Source: an uncultured Geobacteraceae bacterium
GTDB taxonomy: Bacteria; Desulfobacterota; Desulfuromonadia; Geobacterales; Pseudopelobacteraceae
DNA length: 49,215 nucleotides
Assembly: GCA_903939115.1 (NCBI GenBank)
Contig: CAJAFV010000064.1
Span: forward strand, 1-49,215
Direction: 5' to 3'
Position numbers and translations under genes: made by a program. Each line of letters begins with the position of its first letter. Positions within the stretch are counted from its first letter, which is position 1. Positions 1 to 7,505 of this stretch are shown piece by piece. The notes under the pieces were generated by a model. That model was not told where the DNA came from. It searched no databases and saw nothing but the letters and a program-made list of their open reading frames with translations.

Positions 1-10
1 ATACGAGCCG

Positions 11-150
11 TACAAATTATGTGAAGTAAATACATGATGGAACAAAGGCGGACGGGCGTGTGTGGACATACAAGAAGGATGACTTCACATTACTGGCAGC
101 TTCACATTACATAATTTATGTTGAGCTCCACATAAGTTGTGCAAAATTAT
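11..150. repeat. Cluster of palindromic and direct repeats (recombination-site-like)
   Basis: Several related short repeats crowd this end. TTATGTTGAGCTCCACATAA at 117-136 is a 20-bp palindrome with one mismatched pair. TTCACATTAC occurs at 84-93 and again at 101-110. AAATTATGTGAAGT at 14-27 is an inverted relative of the TTCACAT...ATAATTT segment at 101-116. This layout resembles core and arm sites of a tyrosine recombinase (XerC-like), and the repeats lie exactly where the radC reading frame at 85-486 loses its JAB catalytic motif. Seen: the repeats and the radC breakpoint. Inferred: a recombination or insertion end. Confidence 0.5.
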
Positions 151-486
151 GAGGGCCGCAGCAGAACTGACCAGTGCCGTCTTGAACACCTCCCTTGGAT
201 GAACCACACTCTGATTTAAGGAACCGACCGAGACTTCATCAACGCAACAGATACGGTTTTTACCGTCCAGATGCAGGGTAAAGAAATATTCCTTCGTTTC
301 TTGTCGCAGGAAACTGAATGTGTCGAACACCTGCTCAGGACTTGTATATCGGGTAAATGGACGCAGATACTGACTGACATCCTCTTTGATGGTCATTATT
401 TCATACACCGCTCTGATTTGCTTGAATTTAATAGACCTGAGCTTTCTGGGACTTTCTTCTTTGCCAAATAAAGTATCTATTGTCAT
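85..486 (-). pseudogene. radC: RadC/JAB-domain protein, truncated before the JAMM motif
   Basis: The 133-residue product matches RadC-type JAB proteins up to the metalloprotease site: residues about 60-113 contain KEYFFTLHLDGKNRI, SVGSLNQSVVHPREVF and ALIILHN. In intact RadC this is followed by HPSGDPTPS, which with the preceding His forms the JAMM zinc site. Here the frame instead runs into LCGAQHKLCNVKLPVM, encoded by the repeat cluster at 84-150. The start at 486 has a good ribosome site (GGAGAGAACA before ATG). Small RadC proteins are common on plasmids and integrative elements, where their role is unclear. Without the zinc ligands the product is probably inactive, so I call it a truncated gene. 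A separate radC 3' remnant lies at 37230-37349. Confidence 0.75.
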
Positions 487-601
487 TGTTCTCTCCTCTC
501 AAAAGTCGTGATCCTCGTTGTACAAAAGAGGCAACGACGGTTGACCGCTGCCCCTTATTGTTCTCTATCAGTGGTATAATTACCCATGTGGGGGTAATGA
601 C

Positions 602-790
602 ATGAAACTCTTCATCACAAAAATCTGGAACTGGTGGGATATTGCCATTCTGAAATGGTGCTGCGTGTTCTACGGCATGATAGCAGGAGCATATTTCCAT
701 GAGATCGTCACACAATATGTGTGGCTTTTCCTTGTTGCGGCAATTCTCCTGACAATCAGACCGGCAATAGCCTACTGGAAAACGGACTGA
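602..790 (+). CDS. Small hydrophobic membrane protein, unknown function
   Basis: A 62-residue protein with two likely membrane segments (about residues 16-33 and 38-55) and a short charged tail ending YWKTD. The start is supported by GGGGGTAATGAC directly before ATG. A TATAAT hexamer at 575-580 could be a -10 box, but I see no convincing -35 at the right distance. It is the only plus-strand gene in a minus-strand neighbourhood, divergent from the radC fragment. A longer minus-strand reading frame covers the same bases (428-793) but has no recognisable protein features. I do not recognise a family. Confidence 0.5.
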   Translation: MKLFITKIWNWWDIAILKWCCVFYGMIAGAYFHEIVTQYVWLFLVAAILLTIRPAIAYWKTD

Positions 791-805
791 CACTTCATGC
801 CGCCA

Positions 806-1123
806 TCAGTATTCATCAGGAAATAATATGGTAGTAACTGACCGATCCCGTTCAGTGATTATCCATATTGGCGGCAATTCCTCTTTCGTGTAGGCCGAGA
901 ACAATCGTTCTCCATCAAGCAGGGCAACTTCATTTGTCTCCTTGTCTTCAGCGCAGATTTCACCCCAATCACCGGTCAGATGCCGGTTCAACGATAAAAA
1001 TACATGTTCGGCAAAATCATCGTTGTCGGCGATCAAATCATTGACGGCTCTGGTAACAACAATCTTGCCAAGTTTGAACTTCATCCGAAATTCAAAGCGG
1101 GTTGGTTTCTTTCGTGCTGTCAT
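806..1123 (-). CDS. Conserved plasmid/ICE-type small protein (uncharacterised family)
   Basis: A 105-residue protein of a recognisable but uncharacterised family found on plasmids and integrative elements. Visible family hallmarks are FKLGKIVVT near the N-terminus, then RHLTGDWGEICAEDKETN, GERLFSAYTKEE, IWIITERDRSVTT and a C-terminal LFPDEY. I chose the internal ATG at 1123 over an upstream one because GAGGAGGCACGTT precedes it and the extra N-terminal residues look non-coding. No catalytic function is established for the family. Its presence supports a plasmid-like origin for the left part of the window. Confidence 0.75.
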   Translation of the reverse strand: MTARKKPTRFEFRMKFKLGKIVVTRAVNDLIADNDDFAEHVFLSLNRHLTGDWGEICAEDKETNEVALLDGERLFSAYTKEELPPIWIITERDRSVTTILFPDEY

Positions 1124-1134
1124 AACGTGCCTCC

Positions 1135-1290
1135 TCATCGTATGCCGATAATTAGTAGAATGCTGACCAGGGCAAGAAGTGCCGGAAACAGCCATCTGGA
1201 ATAAGGTGGCCTGAATCCATTCTTCCTAACCCGCATGTTTCTGCGCGGCTTTACATCCATGCCGATCAGACTTTGACTGTATGCTTTCAT
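1135..1290 (-). CDS. Single-pass membrane microprotein, unknown
   Basis: A 51-residue product starting at the ATG at 1290, preceded by GGAGGAACC. The N-terminal 33 residues are basic (KPRRNMRVRKNGFRPP) and the C-terminus is one hydrophobic segment (LFPALLALVSILLIIGI). This gives the topology of a small C-terminally anchored inner-membrane protein. It lies only 11 bp upstream of the following minus-strand gene and is probably co-transcribed with it. No family recognised. Confidence 0.45.
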   Translation of the reverse strand: MKAYSQSLIGMDVKPRRNMRVRKNGFRPPYSRWLFPALLALVSILLIIGIR

Positions 1291-1411
1291 GGTTCCTCCA
1301 AAAGACAACGCCCAAGAACTTTGCATTCGAGGGCGTAGTCATGTGTTTGAGATGTAGTGTGACTTCGAGATAATTGCTTCAGAAATGCTGCAAGTTAAAA
1401 AAGGACTTACA

Positions 1412-1834
1412 TTACAGCACCCACGACCAGGTTCCGCTTTGCCGGTAAACTTCAGCATTCTTATTTGCCTCTTCATCATCCGCCAGTACCACTAGCCCGC
1501 GATGATACCCCTGCGCTATCCATTTGTATAATCGGCACGGATGGCCGTACACAGTGATATCGTGAACCCCGGCGCTGATTTTCTTCGGTTCAACATCCAC
1601 AAAGACGTGCATTTGTTTCCCAAGATCAACGCCGAACGTCTCTGTGCCGACTCGCAGGATGATTTCTTTCAACCGTCCGAAAAACCAGACACCGTAGATA
1701 TCGTGAAAACCGACATCAGGAACAATTATCCCGCTGGTAGCCTTTTTTGCTTTTTTTGCCTGTTCCAGAGAAGCAATAGCATCATTATATGAAATGACTT
1801 TTCTATCGAAATCAGCTTTACAGATTGCCTCCAT
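1412..1834 (-). CDS. Uncharacterised 140-residue accessory protein
   Basis: The start at 1834 is supported by GGAGCAACGAC before ATG. The N-terminus is a charged helix rich in Lys and Ala (about residues 8-33). A compact globular part rich in Val, Gly and aromatic residues follows (IIVPDVGFHDIYGVWFFGR, VHDITVYGHPCRLYKW, GLVVLADDEEANK). There are no signal peptide, membrane segment or catalytic motif that I can name. It belongs to the minus-strand row of small accessory genes between the radC fragment and the C39-like gene. Confidence 0.5.
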   Translation of the reverse strand: MEAICKADFDRKVISYNDAIASLEQAKKAKKATSGIIVPDVGFHDIYGVWFFGRLKEIILRVGTETFGVDLGKQMHVFVDVEPKKISAGVHDITVYGHPCRLYKWIAQGYHRGLVVLADDEEANKNAEVYRQSGTWSWVL

Positions 1835-1859
1835 GTCGTTGCTCCTTTCTTAGTTGGTG

Positions 1860-2018
1860 TTATTTGACCTGTTCATTGTTTCCGCACCATGCATGGTCGT
1901 ATTCTCTGGCCTCACCCCCTTTAAACAGGAGCGGCCCGAAACAATGAAGCCCCGGGCCGTTCGGTTCGATGTATGTTCTCAGTACTGCAAATTCTTCATA
2001 AAACAGTTGTCATGTCAT
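1860..2018 (-). pseudogene. Small ORF closed after two codons by TGA
   Basis: Downstream of the gene ending at 2015 there is a ribosome site (GGAGGGAACCGCC) and an ATG at 2018 that overlaps the upstream stop as ATGA. The third codon (2012-2010) is TGA. In the same frame the following 49 codons are open and look protein-like (FAVLRTYIEPNGPGLHCFGP, GGEAREYDHAWCGNN) until TAA at 1860. A mutation of the third codon, or initiation at an internal non-ATG codon, would explain this. The latter lacks a nearby ribosome site. I call it a probable broken gene of unknown family. Confidence 0.35.
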
Positions 2019-2245
2019 GGCGGTTCCCTCCTTAGTCGGTTGGTGTCTACATCAATGGTGTAGCCGCTGGTTTCCAGGATCAACCACAAACGGCGAATGA
2101 TGTAATGCAGATCCTGAGCATCGGATATGTCGATCTCATACTCCACAATTGTGCCGCTTACTGTTTCCAGGCTCTTGATAGCACCCGCAACAGCCTGAAG
2201 AACCTTGCGGTCGATGCTTCCTTCCGGTGAATGCTTCAAACTCAT
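2015..2245 (-). CDS. Uncharacterised 76-residue protein
   Basis: Start ATG at 2245 with AAGGAGACACACC upstream, chosen over an ATG 36 bases earlier that has no ribosome site. The product is acidic and mostly helical (VLQAVAGAIKSLETVSG, IDISDAQDLHYIIRRLWLIL), with a basic C-terminal tail (NRLRREPP). It could be a small regulatory or antitoxin-like protein, but no named domain is visible. Its stop overlaps the start of the broken ORF at 2018. Confidence 0.45.
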   Translation of the reverse strand: MSLKHSPEGSIDRKVLQAVAGAIKSLETVSGTIVEYEIDISDAQDLHYIIRRLWLILETSGYTIDVDTNRLRREPP

Positions 2246-2452
2246 GGTGTGTCTCCTTACAAAATATTTGGTGTGCTTCAATCATGCGAAATCAACGAAA
2301 AGCTGTGGACGCAAGTCTGGCGGGGAAACAGCAACACGAGAAGATCGGCTTCCAGAAATCTAAAAATATTTGTGTTAAATAGTTGGTGGTTTGGAAAAAT
2401 GCGAAATGCGGGGAAACCTGGTGATTATGTCTGTTACGTTTGCTGCCAGGTG

Positions 2453-3070
2453 CTATCCTTGAATGCGATTTATCAGGAGGCATTCACGCTTGGGGATGCT
2501 TCCGAGCACGTATTTGCGCTCCCTGTTATGGGTCACCTTGTCATAGTCTTTTTCCAGCCAGGTGCGATGAATGCGAATGTTCGGGGCATAGTGGCCGTTT
2601 TGTTCGATGAATTGCACCTCGTTGCAGTCGATAAATCGTTTGCTGCGCGGATGCGGTTCATGGCAATAGAGCCAGTCATCGGCAAAAAGTAGTGCCAGCA
2701 GGCAGTGCCGCTCAAACTGGCTGGTCTGTACACACAAAGCAACAACACCACCTGAAGCGATGCATTCGATGATTTTGCTGTTGCCCTTCAGGCGCACCTG
2801 TGTACCGGCAAGATAGGTTGCCGCAACAGCGAAACATGGGAATCTTTTCTCACGATAACAGGAGAGCCAGTGGCCGATATCCATGATGGCGCGGCTGGTG
2901 GTGCCGCGACTGCCATCATAGTCGAGGCATTCCTTGTAGATGCGATGCACAACAAACGGCGGTATTTCTCTTCTTCTGAACAGGTAACTCAGCCCAGAGA
3001 TGATTGAGGCCGGGACGCAGTCGTATTCTGTTACCTGAAGTGTTGCCTGCTGCCGGAATGGTACTTTCAT
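2453..3070 (-). CDS. Peptidase C39-like (papain-fold) protein
   Basis: A 205-residue protein that resembles cysteine peptidase C39-like domains. The N-terminus has RQQATLQVTEYDCVPASII, with a Gln before and a Cys in the EYDC context, as in the oxyanion Gln and nucleophile of the fold. It is followed by GLSYLFRRREIPPFVVHRIY and RGTTSRAIMDIGHWL. A later FERHCLLAL supplies a possible catalytic His near residue 126, and WLYCHEPHP follows. I used the ATG at 3070 (AAAGGCGGTGCA upstream) rather than an earlier one that adds an unrelated leader. Bacteriocin transporters use such domains to cleave leader peptides, but no transporter is nearby, so the substrate is unknown. Confidence 0.55.
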   Translation of the reverse strand: MKVPFRQQATLQVTEYDCVPASIISGLSYLFRRREIPPFVVHRIYKECLDYDGSRGTTSRAIMDIGHWLSCYREKRFPCFAVAATYLAGTQVRLKGNSKIIECIASGGVVALCVQTSQFERHCLLALLFADDWLYCHEPHPRSKRFIDCNEVQFIEQNGHYAPNIRIHRTWLEKDYDKVTHNRERKYVLGSIPKRECLLINRIQG

Positions 3071-3668
3071 TGCACCGCCTTTCTGAGGATCACTGCTGCT
3101 TGACAATACATAGACGAACACCTGCGCAACAAGCTGCCGGTGTCGGAAACTTCTCTTGGAAAAATACACATCTCCAATCAGCGTAGTTTTGGGACTCTAC
3201 GCGGGGTGAACCATGGTGAAGTTGTAGGTATGAAGCTGTTTCGGTGAAATTCTGGCTTGGAAGGCTTACGGCGTTTGTCAGTTTGGCGGCATGTGGTTGT
3301 GACTCATGGTGAAGTTCACAGCATACACTTTATTGTAAAATAGCACAAAAAAGGCATAATATCAAGTATTTATGACGTTTTGTTGCGTTTTTGGTGAAAT
3401 ATTTCGGCAATATCGGTGATAAAGCGGAGAAAGAGGCAAAATCAATCTCCTATTATAGGAAATATGGTATTCTTGCGGATGTTCCGTGCATTTCATCAAG
3501 TGTCATATTTTTCGGTCGCGTCTTATTCACAGTTCCGCAAGGCATAATTATTCTGAACAATCAACTGGCTTATAATTTTATTTTTAGAAATTTTTCTTCA
3601 ACCGCAGTAAATTCAGAAATACAACTACCCGCCGCTTGCTTGTATATCTGTACTAAGGAGTAAATTAA
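3071..3668. other. Non-coding stretch with scattered short repeats
   Basis: Between the C39-like gene (minus) and the next plus-strand gene there is about 600 bp without a convincing gene. It holds a short hairpin (GCGTAG at 3181-3186 with CTACGC at 3197-3202) and an exact 12-bp direct repeat CATGGTGAAGTT at 3212-3223 and 3305-3316. Looser GGTGAAAT copies lie near 3243 and 3393. An AT-rich tract from about 3320 probably contains the promoter of the downstream gene. A 90-codon plus-strand frame (3391-3663) starts with TTG, has no ribosome site and no protein-like pattern, so I do not call it. Confidence 0.4.
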
Positions 3669-4454
3669 ATGTCTGATAATTTTTTAGATATTGAACTGGT
3701 TCCAAAAATGATTAGACAGGATTGGACAGTCCGAGAAGTTTTAGAAGAGATCAATAAAGGTGAATTGACAGCTTATGTCAGGATTTATTGTGAAGATGAA
3801 GATGAGGATGAAGATGAAGTGGTTACTAGATATGAAATTGCAGTGATTGAAAATGTAAGACAATGTTCACAGAACAGTCAAAAAGGCGGCACCACGTGGT
3901 ACATCGTTGATTGTTTTCCGATTAAAGCATCACAAGACGATGGATATGAATACCATCGGGCAAATATTGCTTTTGATGAACATTGTGGCGAGAGGGTATT
4001 TAACAATCTTAAAAGCAATTTACCAAATAGTTACGTGACAGTAGATCAAATATGTTTACTACACTTTGATGTATTGAAATTCATTCAAAATATTGCCAAG
4101 AACGAAGCTGTTGATTTACATAGAGTTGGCTCAACAGAAAATGAATCTGTGGTAAGTGTATCAGAAACTCCTGAACAGTTTATATTTCGGCTAAGACTCA
4201 GTGGAGAACAAAATGAAGTTATAGCCGTGCATTTACACAACAAGTTTAGTAGCTTGAATGGGTATACCAAAATGAAGTTAATAAATCCTGAGAAAGTTAA
4301 TCATTGGGAGCAGCAAAGGGTGAAAATTGGACGTATAAGACAAATGTTCTACGATTTGAAAAAAAAAGGATTAACAATCCTAGAGGAGCGTGAAAAAATG
4401 ACATCGTCAGAAATGAGTGACGAGACGTCAGAAATATGTGATCTTCCGTCATAA
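3669..4454 (+). CDS. Acidic 261-residue protein of unknown function
   Basis: The start has AAGGAGTAAATTAA before ATG. The N-terminal part (MIRQDWTVREVLEEINKGEL) is followed by an uninterrupted Asp/Glu run at about residues 42-50, then a mixed alpha/beta central region. The C-terminus is a Lys-rich helix (QQRVKIGRIRQMFYDLKKKG) followed by a Ser/Glu tail. Base composition is markedly more AT-rich than the primase gene downstream, suggesting separate acquisition. The gene is closed by a strong terminator at 4485-4509, so it is a separate transcription unit. No family recognised. An acidic stretch next to a replication module could mean DNA mimicry or a regulator, but that is only a guess. Confidence 0.6.
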   Translation: MSDNFLDIELVPKMIRQDWTVREVLEEINKGELTAYVRIYCEDEDEDEDEVVTRYEIAVIENVRQCSQNSQKGGTTWYIVDCFPIKASQDDGYEYHRANIAFDEHCGERVFNNLKSNLPNSYVTVDQICLLHFDVLKFIQNIAKNEAVDLHRVGSTENESVVSVSETPEQFIFRLRLSGEQNEVIAVHLHNKFSSLNGYTKMKLINPEKVNHWEQQRVKIGRIRQMFYDLKKKGLTILEEREKMTSSEMSDETSEICDLPS

Positions 4455-4484
4455 AGCATATAAACAGCTAATATTATTTATATT

Positions 4485-4509
4485 AAGCCGGGGAAACCCG
4501 GCTTTTTTT
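4485..4509 (+). terminator. Rho-independent terminator
   Basis: Perfect 8-bp stem AAGCCGGG / CCCGGCTT closed by a GAAA tetraloop and followed by a run of T at 4503-4509. It ends the transcript of the acidic 261-residue gene. Confidence 0.9.
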
Positions 4510-4514
4510 ATGTC

Positions 4515-4534
4515 TTGACATGACGAAACGTCAT
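4515..4534 (+). promoter_or_regulatory. Putative -35 box overlapping a palindromic operator for the alpA-primase unit
   Basis: TTGACA at 4515-4520 runs straight into the palindrome TGACG-AAA-CGTCA (4521-4533). The same half-sites with a 3-bp spacer occur at 4418-4430 (TGACG-AGA-CGTCA), inside the end of the upstream gene. TGACGTCA without spacer occurs at 7045-7052, downstream of the primase. A consensus -10 is not obvious. The arrangement fits a repressor site over the promoter of the alpA-primase operon; the protein that binds is unknown. Confidence 0.45.
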
Positions 4535-4630
4535 TGGATTACAACAGGATCACATGAAAGCTGGTGATCACCCCTGACTCAAATCAGGCGAAGCTTCGAT
4601 CTTTGAAAACCGAATAGAAGGAGTATGAAA

Positions 4631-4882
4631 ATGAGTGAAGTATTACTCAGGAGGAAAGCTTTGCTTGCAAAGCTTGGATTTTCGTCGGCTACCCTACACC
4701 GGAAGATAGTGGCAGGGGAAATCGAGCGCCCCCTCGTACTGGGACAAAACATGCGTTGCTGGCGCGAGTCAACAATTGACGCATATATTGACCGTCTCAG
4801 GAATGACATTCCTGTTAAACCAGTGGCTGAAGGCGTTAAACGAGGGCGGAAACCGATGAGCTTTGGGGGTGGAAATGATTGA
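4631..4882 (+). CDS. AlpA-family excision/regulatory helix-turn-helix protein
   Basis: An 83-residue MerR/AlpA-like DNA-binding protein. The helix-turn-helix covers about residues 8-45: LLRRKALLAKLGFSSATLHR is typical of AlpA, followed by the RPLVLGQNMRCWRESTIDAY wing. In P4-like elements AlpA activates the integrase gene or acts as an excision factor. I prefer the ATG at 4631 because AAGGAG is 7 bases upstream; the ATG at 4625 is too close. The stop overlaps the primase start at 4875, so the two genes are translationally coupled. AlpA next to a D5-type primase is the signature of P4-like satellites and islands. Confidence 0.8.
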   Translation: MSEVLLRRKALLAKLGFSSATLHRKIVAGEIERPLVLGQNMRCWRESTIDAYIDRLRNDIPVKPVAEGVKRGRKPMSFGGGND

Positions 4883-7022
4883 ATATGTTTTCGATGCCTT
4901 CCCCCCAGAACTCAAAGAATACAAACAGTATGTATGTTGGAAGTATGAGGAAAACACCAGTGATCCCGACAAACCAAAAAAACCACCAATTGATCCTAAC
5001 ACAGGCCACAAAGCATCTCCAACAAATCCCGCTTCATGGGGGTCATTTGAAGATGCCGTCAAATGTTATGGCGAAGGCGGTGTTGATGGAATCGGGATTG
5101 TCCTTACCGAAGATTTGGGCGTTACTGTGATTGACATTGATGACTGCCGCTCTGCAAAGAGCGGCAGGCTCAATCCGTATGCGAAGAAAATTATGGAAAA
5201 GTTTCCCAGCTACACGGAAGTCAGCCCCTCTGGAGAAGGAGTCCATATATTTGTGTATGGGCGTCTTCCTGGTAAAGGCATAAACACTGGTCAAGTCGAG
5301 GTGTATGATAGGAAGCACTACATGACCATCACAGGACATCATGTTGATGGCACTCCAAAATCTGTCAAGAGGTGGCACAACAGGTTGCAGGAGTGGCATG
5401 CAACGCTTCCTCAGCCTGCAAAGAAAGAAGTTATTCTGTCAACCACCTCCGAACCAGACGATCTGGGTCTTGCTGAAATATTGTCAAAATTATTTCTGGG
5501 TGAAAAAAATGGGAAATTAGCACGCCTCTGGTCTGGCGATATTGCTGGTTATAAAAGCCAGTCAGAAGCAGACAAAGCTCTTTGTTCCTTGTTGTCTGCA
5601 TATACTCAATCACCTAAGACAATTGACAGTCTCTTCAGATTATCAAAGTTGATGCGTCTAAAGTGGGATCAATCGCTCGGTAAGGGTACATACGGTAGTT
5701 TAACAATTACTAAGGTGCTCAAGAACCCTCATACTCCTATAGGCAACTCCCTCAACGAGAAGTCTACAGAGTATGAGATCGCCACAGCAGTTATCAAGCG
5801 TATTGGGCGTTCTAACCTTTACTGTCTTGCGAAGCAGAACTGGCTTTGGAGTAAGAGTGAAGGTGTCTGGCGGGTAGTTGATGATGCGGAGATCAAGAAG
5901 ATTATTCACAAAACCGCACATGTTAAAAGCGTCACCAGTGGTCGCGTAAACTCGGTGTTTGGTTTAATCACAACCGAGGTTTACTCGACGGTCAGTCGCT
6001 TCGGAAAATGTGACCGGCATGTCATCAACTGCAAGAACGGAGAACTGCATTATGAAAATAATGCCTGGGAGGTTAAGGAACATCGTCGTGACAGCAATTT
6101 TTGTCACCAGATTCCAATCATGTTTGATGTAGATGCAATCTGCGAACGTTTTAAACAGTTCTTGGATGAAATCTTTGAGCCTGATGAGGACAAAAAACAG
6201 AAGATCAGGTTAGTGCAGGAGTTTTTCGGGTATTCACTGATTACCTCCTGTGAGTTTGAACGTTTCCTATTGCTTGTGGGGGCAGGGAACAACGGCAAGA
6301 GTGTTCTGTTGAAGGTGATTATGGCTCTTGTCGGCGAGAAGTGTGTATCAAGCGTGCAGACTAATCAGTTTGAGCATCCGCCCGCGCTTGCTCATCTCCA
6401 CGGCAAACTGTTGAATGTTGTAACTGAAATCCCAGTAGGTGCTGTGATAGCAGATGCCAAACTGAAATCCATAACCTCTGGCGAATTGACGAACGCTGCC
6501 CACAAATTCGGACACCCGTTCGACTTCATTCCTTACTGCACATTGATGTTTTCAGCCAACCACCTACCGCATACCAAAGATTGCTCTCCAGCTTTCTTCA
6601 GACGTGCCGAAGTACTCGCATTCAACAGAATATTCAAAAAGGAAGAATGCGATACGGGACTGGCTGACAAGTTGATTCAAGAGGAACTGCCAGGCATTTT
6701 GAATTTCGCTCTACAGGGACTCAAACGACTGTATAAAAATGGCTTCACAGATGTGCCTAGCAGTAAGGCGACTAAGCGGGAGTGGGAGCTATCTGCAGAC
6801 CAAGTAGCAGCTTTCATTGACGAAGAGTGCGAGTTGGACCCCTCTGCTAAAATCCCAATCGGTGATTTGTACCGTAAGTACAAGGATTGGGCTGATGACA
6901 GCGGCATCAAGAGCAATGTTAACAAAAACAACCTTACTTCGAGGTTGAAACGTATGGGTTGCACTGCAACCAGAAATGGTTCAGCCCGCATGTTACTGGG
7001 CGTAAAGCTGAAGTACGAGTAA
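4875..7022 (+). CDS. D5/P4-type DNA primase-helicase
   Basis: A 715-residue replication protein. The N-terminal 180 residues resemble the primase-polymerase half of phage and satellite primases, with GIGIVLTEDLGVTVIDIDDC (acidic metal-binding pair IDIDD) and SPSGEGVHIFVYG. The C-terminal half is an SF3 helicase: Walker A GAGNNGKS at about residue 470, then IPVGAVIADAKLKSITSGE, CTLMFSANHLP (motif C-like) and PAFFRRAEVLAFNR (arginine finger region). The final 80 residues are a winged-helix-like tail. It would unwind and prime replication from the element's own origin. I start at 4875 (GGGGGTGGAA upstream), overlapping alpA. About 700 residues is normal for this family. Confidence 0.85.
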   Translation: MIEYVFDAFPPELKEYKQYVCWKYEENTSDPDKPKKPPIDPNTGHKASPTNPASWGSFEDAVKCYGEGGVDGIGIVLTEDLGVTVIDIDDCRSAKSGRLNPYAKKIMEKFPSYTEVSPSGEGVHIFVYGRLPGKGINTGQVEVYDRKHYMTITGHHVDGTPKSVKRWHNRLQEWHATLPQPAKKEVILSTTSEPDDLGLAEILSKLFLGEKNGKLARLWSGDIAGYKSQSEADKALCSLLSAYTQSPKTIDSLFRLSKLMRLKWDQSLGKGTYGSLTITKVLKNPHTPIGNSLNEKSTEYEIATAVIKRIGRSNLYCLAKQNWLWSKSEGVWRVVDDAEIKKIIHKTAHVKSVTSGRVNSVFGLITTEVYSTVSRFGKCDRHVINCKNGELHYENNAWEVKEHRRDSNFCHQIPIMFDVDAICERFKQFLDEIFEPDEDKKQKIRLVQEFFGYSLITSCEFERFLLLVGAGNNGKSVLLKVIMALVGEKCVSSVQTNQFEHPPALAHLHGKLLNVVTEIPVGAVIADAKLKSITSGELTNAAHKFGHPFDFIPYCTLMFSANHLPHTKDCSPAFFRRAEVLAFNRIFKKEECDTGLADKLIQEELPGILNFALQGLKRLYKNGFTDVPSSKATKREWELSADQVAAFIDEECELDPSAKIPIGDLYRKYKDWADDSGIKSNVNKNNLTSRLKRMGCTATRNGSARMLLGVKLKYE

Positions 7023-7252
7023 CAATAGTGATGGTGTGTCAGGGTGACGTCACTCTTGTCACCCTGGCCACTCTCACATCAATAGTTCTGAATGGAAGTA
7101 GTGCTGGGGACGCTCCCAGTTCTCTACTACCACAGGGGGGTGGTGGTGACACAAGTGACATGTTTCCTATACTTTTTCCAATAAAAACAAAAGTATTATG
7201 TATTTGTGGTTTGGGAGTTTGCGTCACTACTGTCACTACCACCAATATTTAA

Positions 7253-7366
7253 TCGCTGACAGGCATTCTGCTCAACGGTTTGAAGTACATCGTCAGTAAG
7301 GATGAATACTGCAACTACCGCTCATTGGATAAAATTGGGCTGAAGCTCAATGTCCGCGAATTGTAA
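7253..7366 (+). pseudogene. Possible 3' remnant of an unidentified gene
   Basis: A 37-codon open stretch with no start codon or ribosome site reads like the C-terminus of a real protein: LTGILLNGLKYIVSKDEYCN, then YRSLDKIGLKLNVREL and TAA at 7364-7366. It is followed by the 12-bp inverted repeat at 7388-7427, as if a gene end with its terminator had been left behind. The family is not recognised, and chance openness of a short frame cannot be excluded. Confidence 0.3.
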
Positions 7367-7387
7367 CTGCTGGTAGATGTTTGTGAT

Positions 7388-7427
7388 GGACAAAGCTGCT
7401 TGGGTCGATGCTTTGGCAGCTTTGTCC
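7388..7427 (+). terminator. Perfect 12-bp inverted repeat, probable terminator
   Basis: GGACAAAGCTGC at 7388-7399 and its exact complement GCAGCTTTGTCC at 7416-7427 flank a 16-base loop. Only a short pyrimidine tract (TCTT) follows, so it may be a weak terminator or another structured element. Confidence 0.5.
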
Positions 7428-7505
7428 TCTTACCCGTACATCAACCCAATACCATGTTTCTATGGCTGAATTTCTGATAGCGATTACATTTCATCAGGAG
7501 TTATT

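Larger units (their letters stand above)
7023..7505. other. Non-coding stretch with inverted repeats after the primase gene
   Basis: This 480-bp gap holds three stem-forming segments. CAGGGTGA / TCACCCTG (about 7040-7066) has TGACGTCA inside it. A GC-rich ACCAC...GTGGT hairpin lies near 7127-7147. A perfect 12-bp pair sits at 7388-7399 and 7416-7427. A possible gene remnant at 7253-7366 is listed separately. The hairpins may end primase transcription or belong to a replication origin; nothing here decides between them. Confidence 0.4.

Noticed and set aside
1..13. GAGCCG at positions 5-10 as the 5' end of the intact tRNA-Lys
   Set aside because: It matches the expected acceptor strand for six bases, but the following sequence has no D arm or anticodon arm, so it is a chance match.
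428..793. 121-codon minus-strand frame over the small membrane gene
   Set aside because: No ribosome site and no protein-like pattern. The plus-strand gene at 602-790 has a clear ribosome site and membrane segments, and the N-terminal RadC gene occupies the other end.
2231..2692. 153-codon plus-strand frame
   Set aside because: It lies antisense to the C39-like gene and starts without a ribosome site; the residue pattern is that of a shadow frame.
3391..3663. 90-codon plus-strand frame before the acidic gene
   Set aside because: TTG start, no ribosome site, low-complexity hydrophobic residues. It is more likely promoter-rich non-coding DNA.
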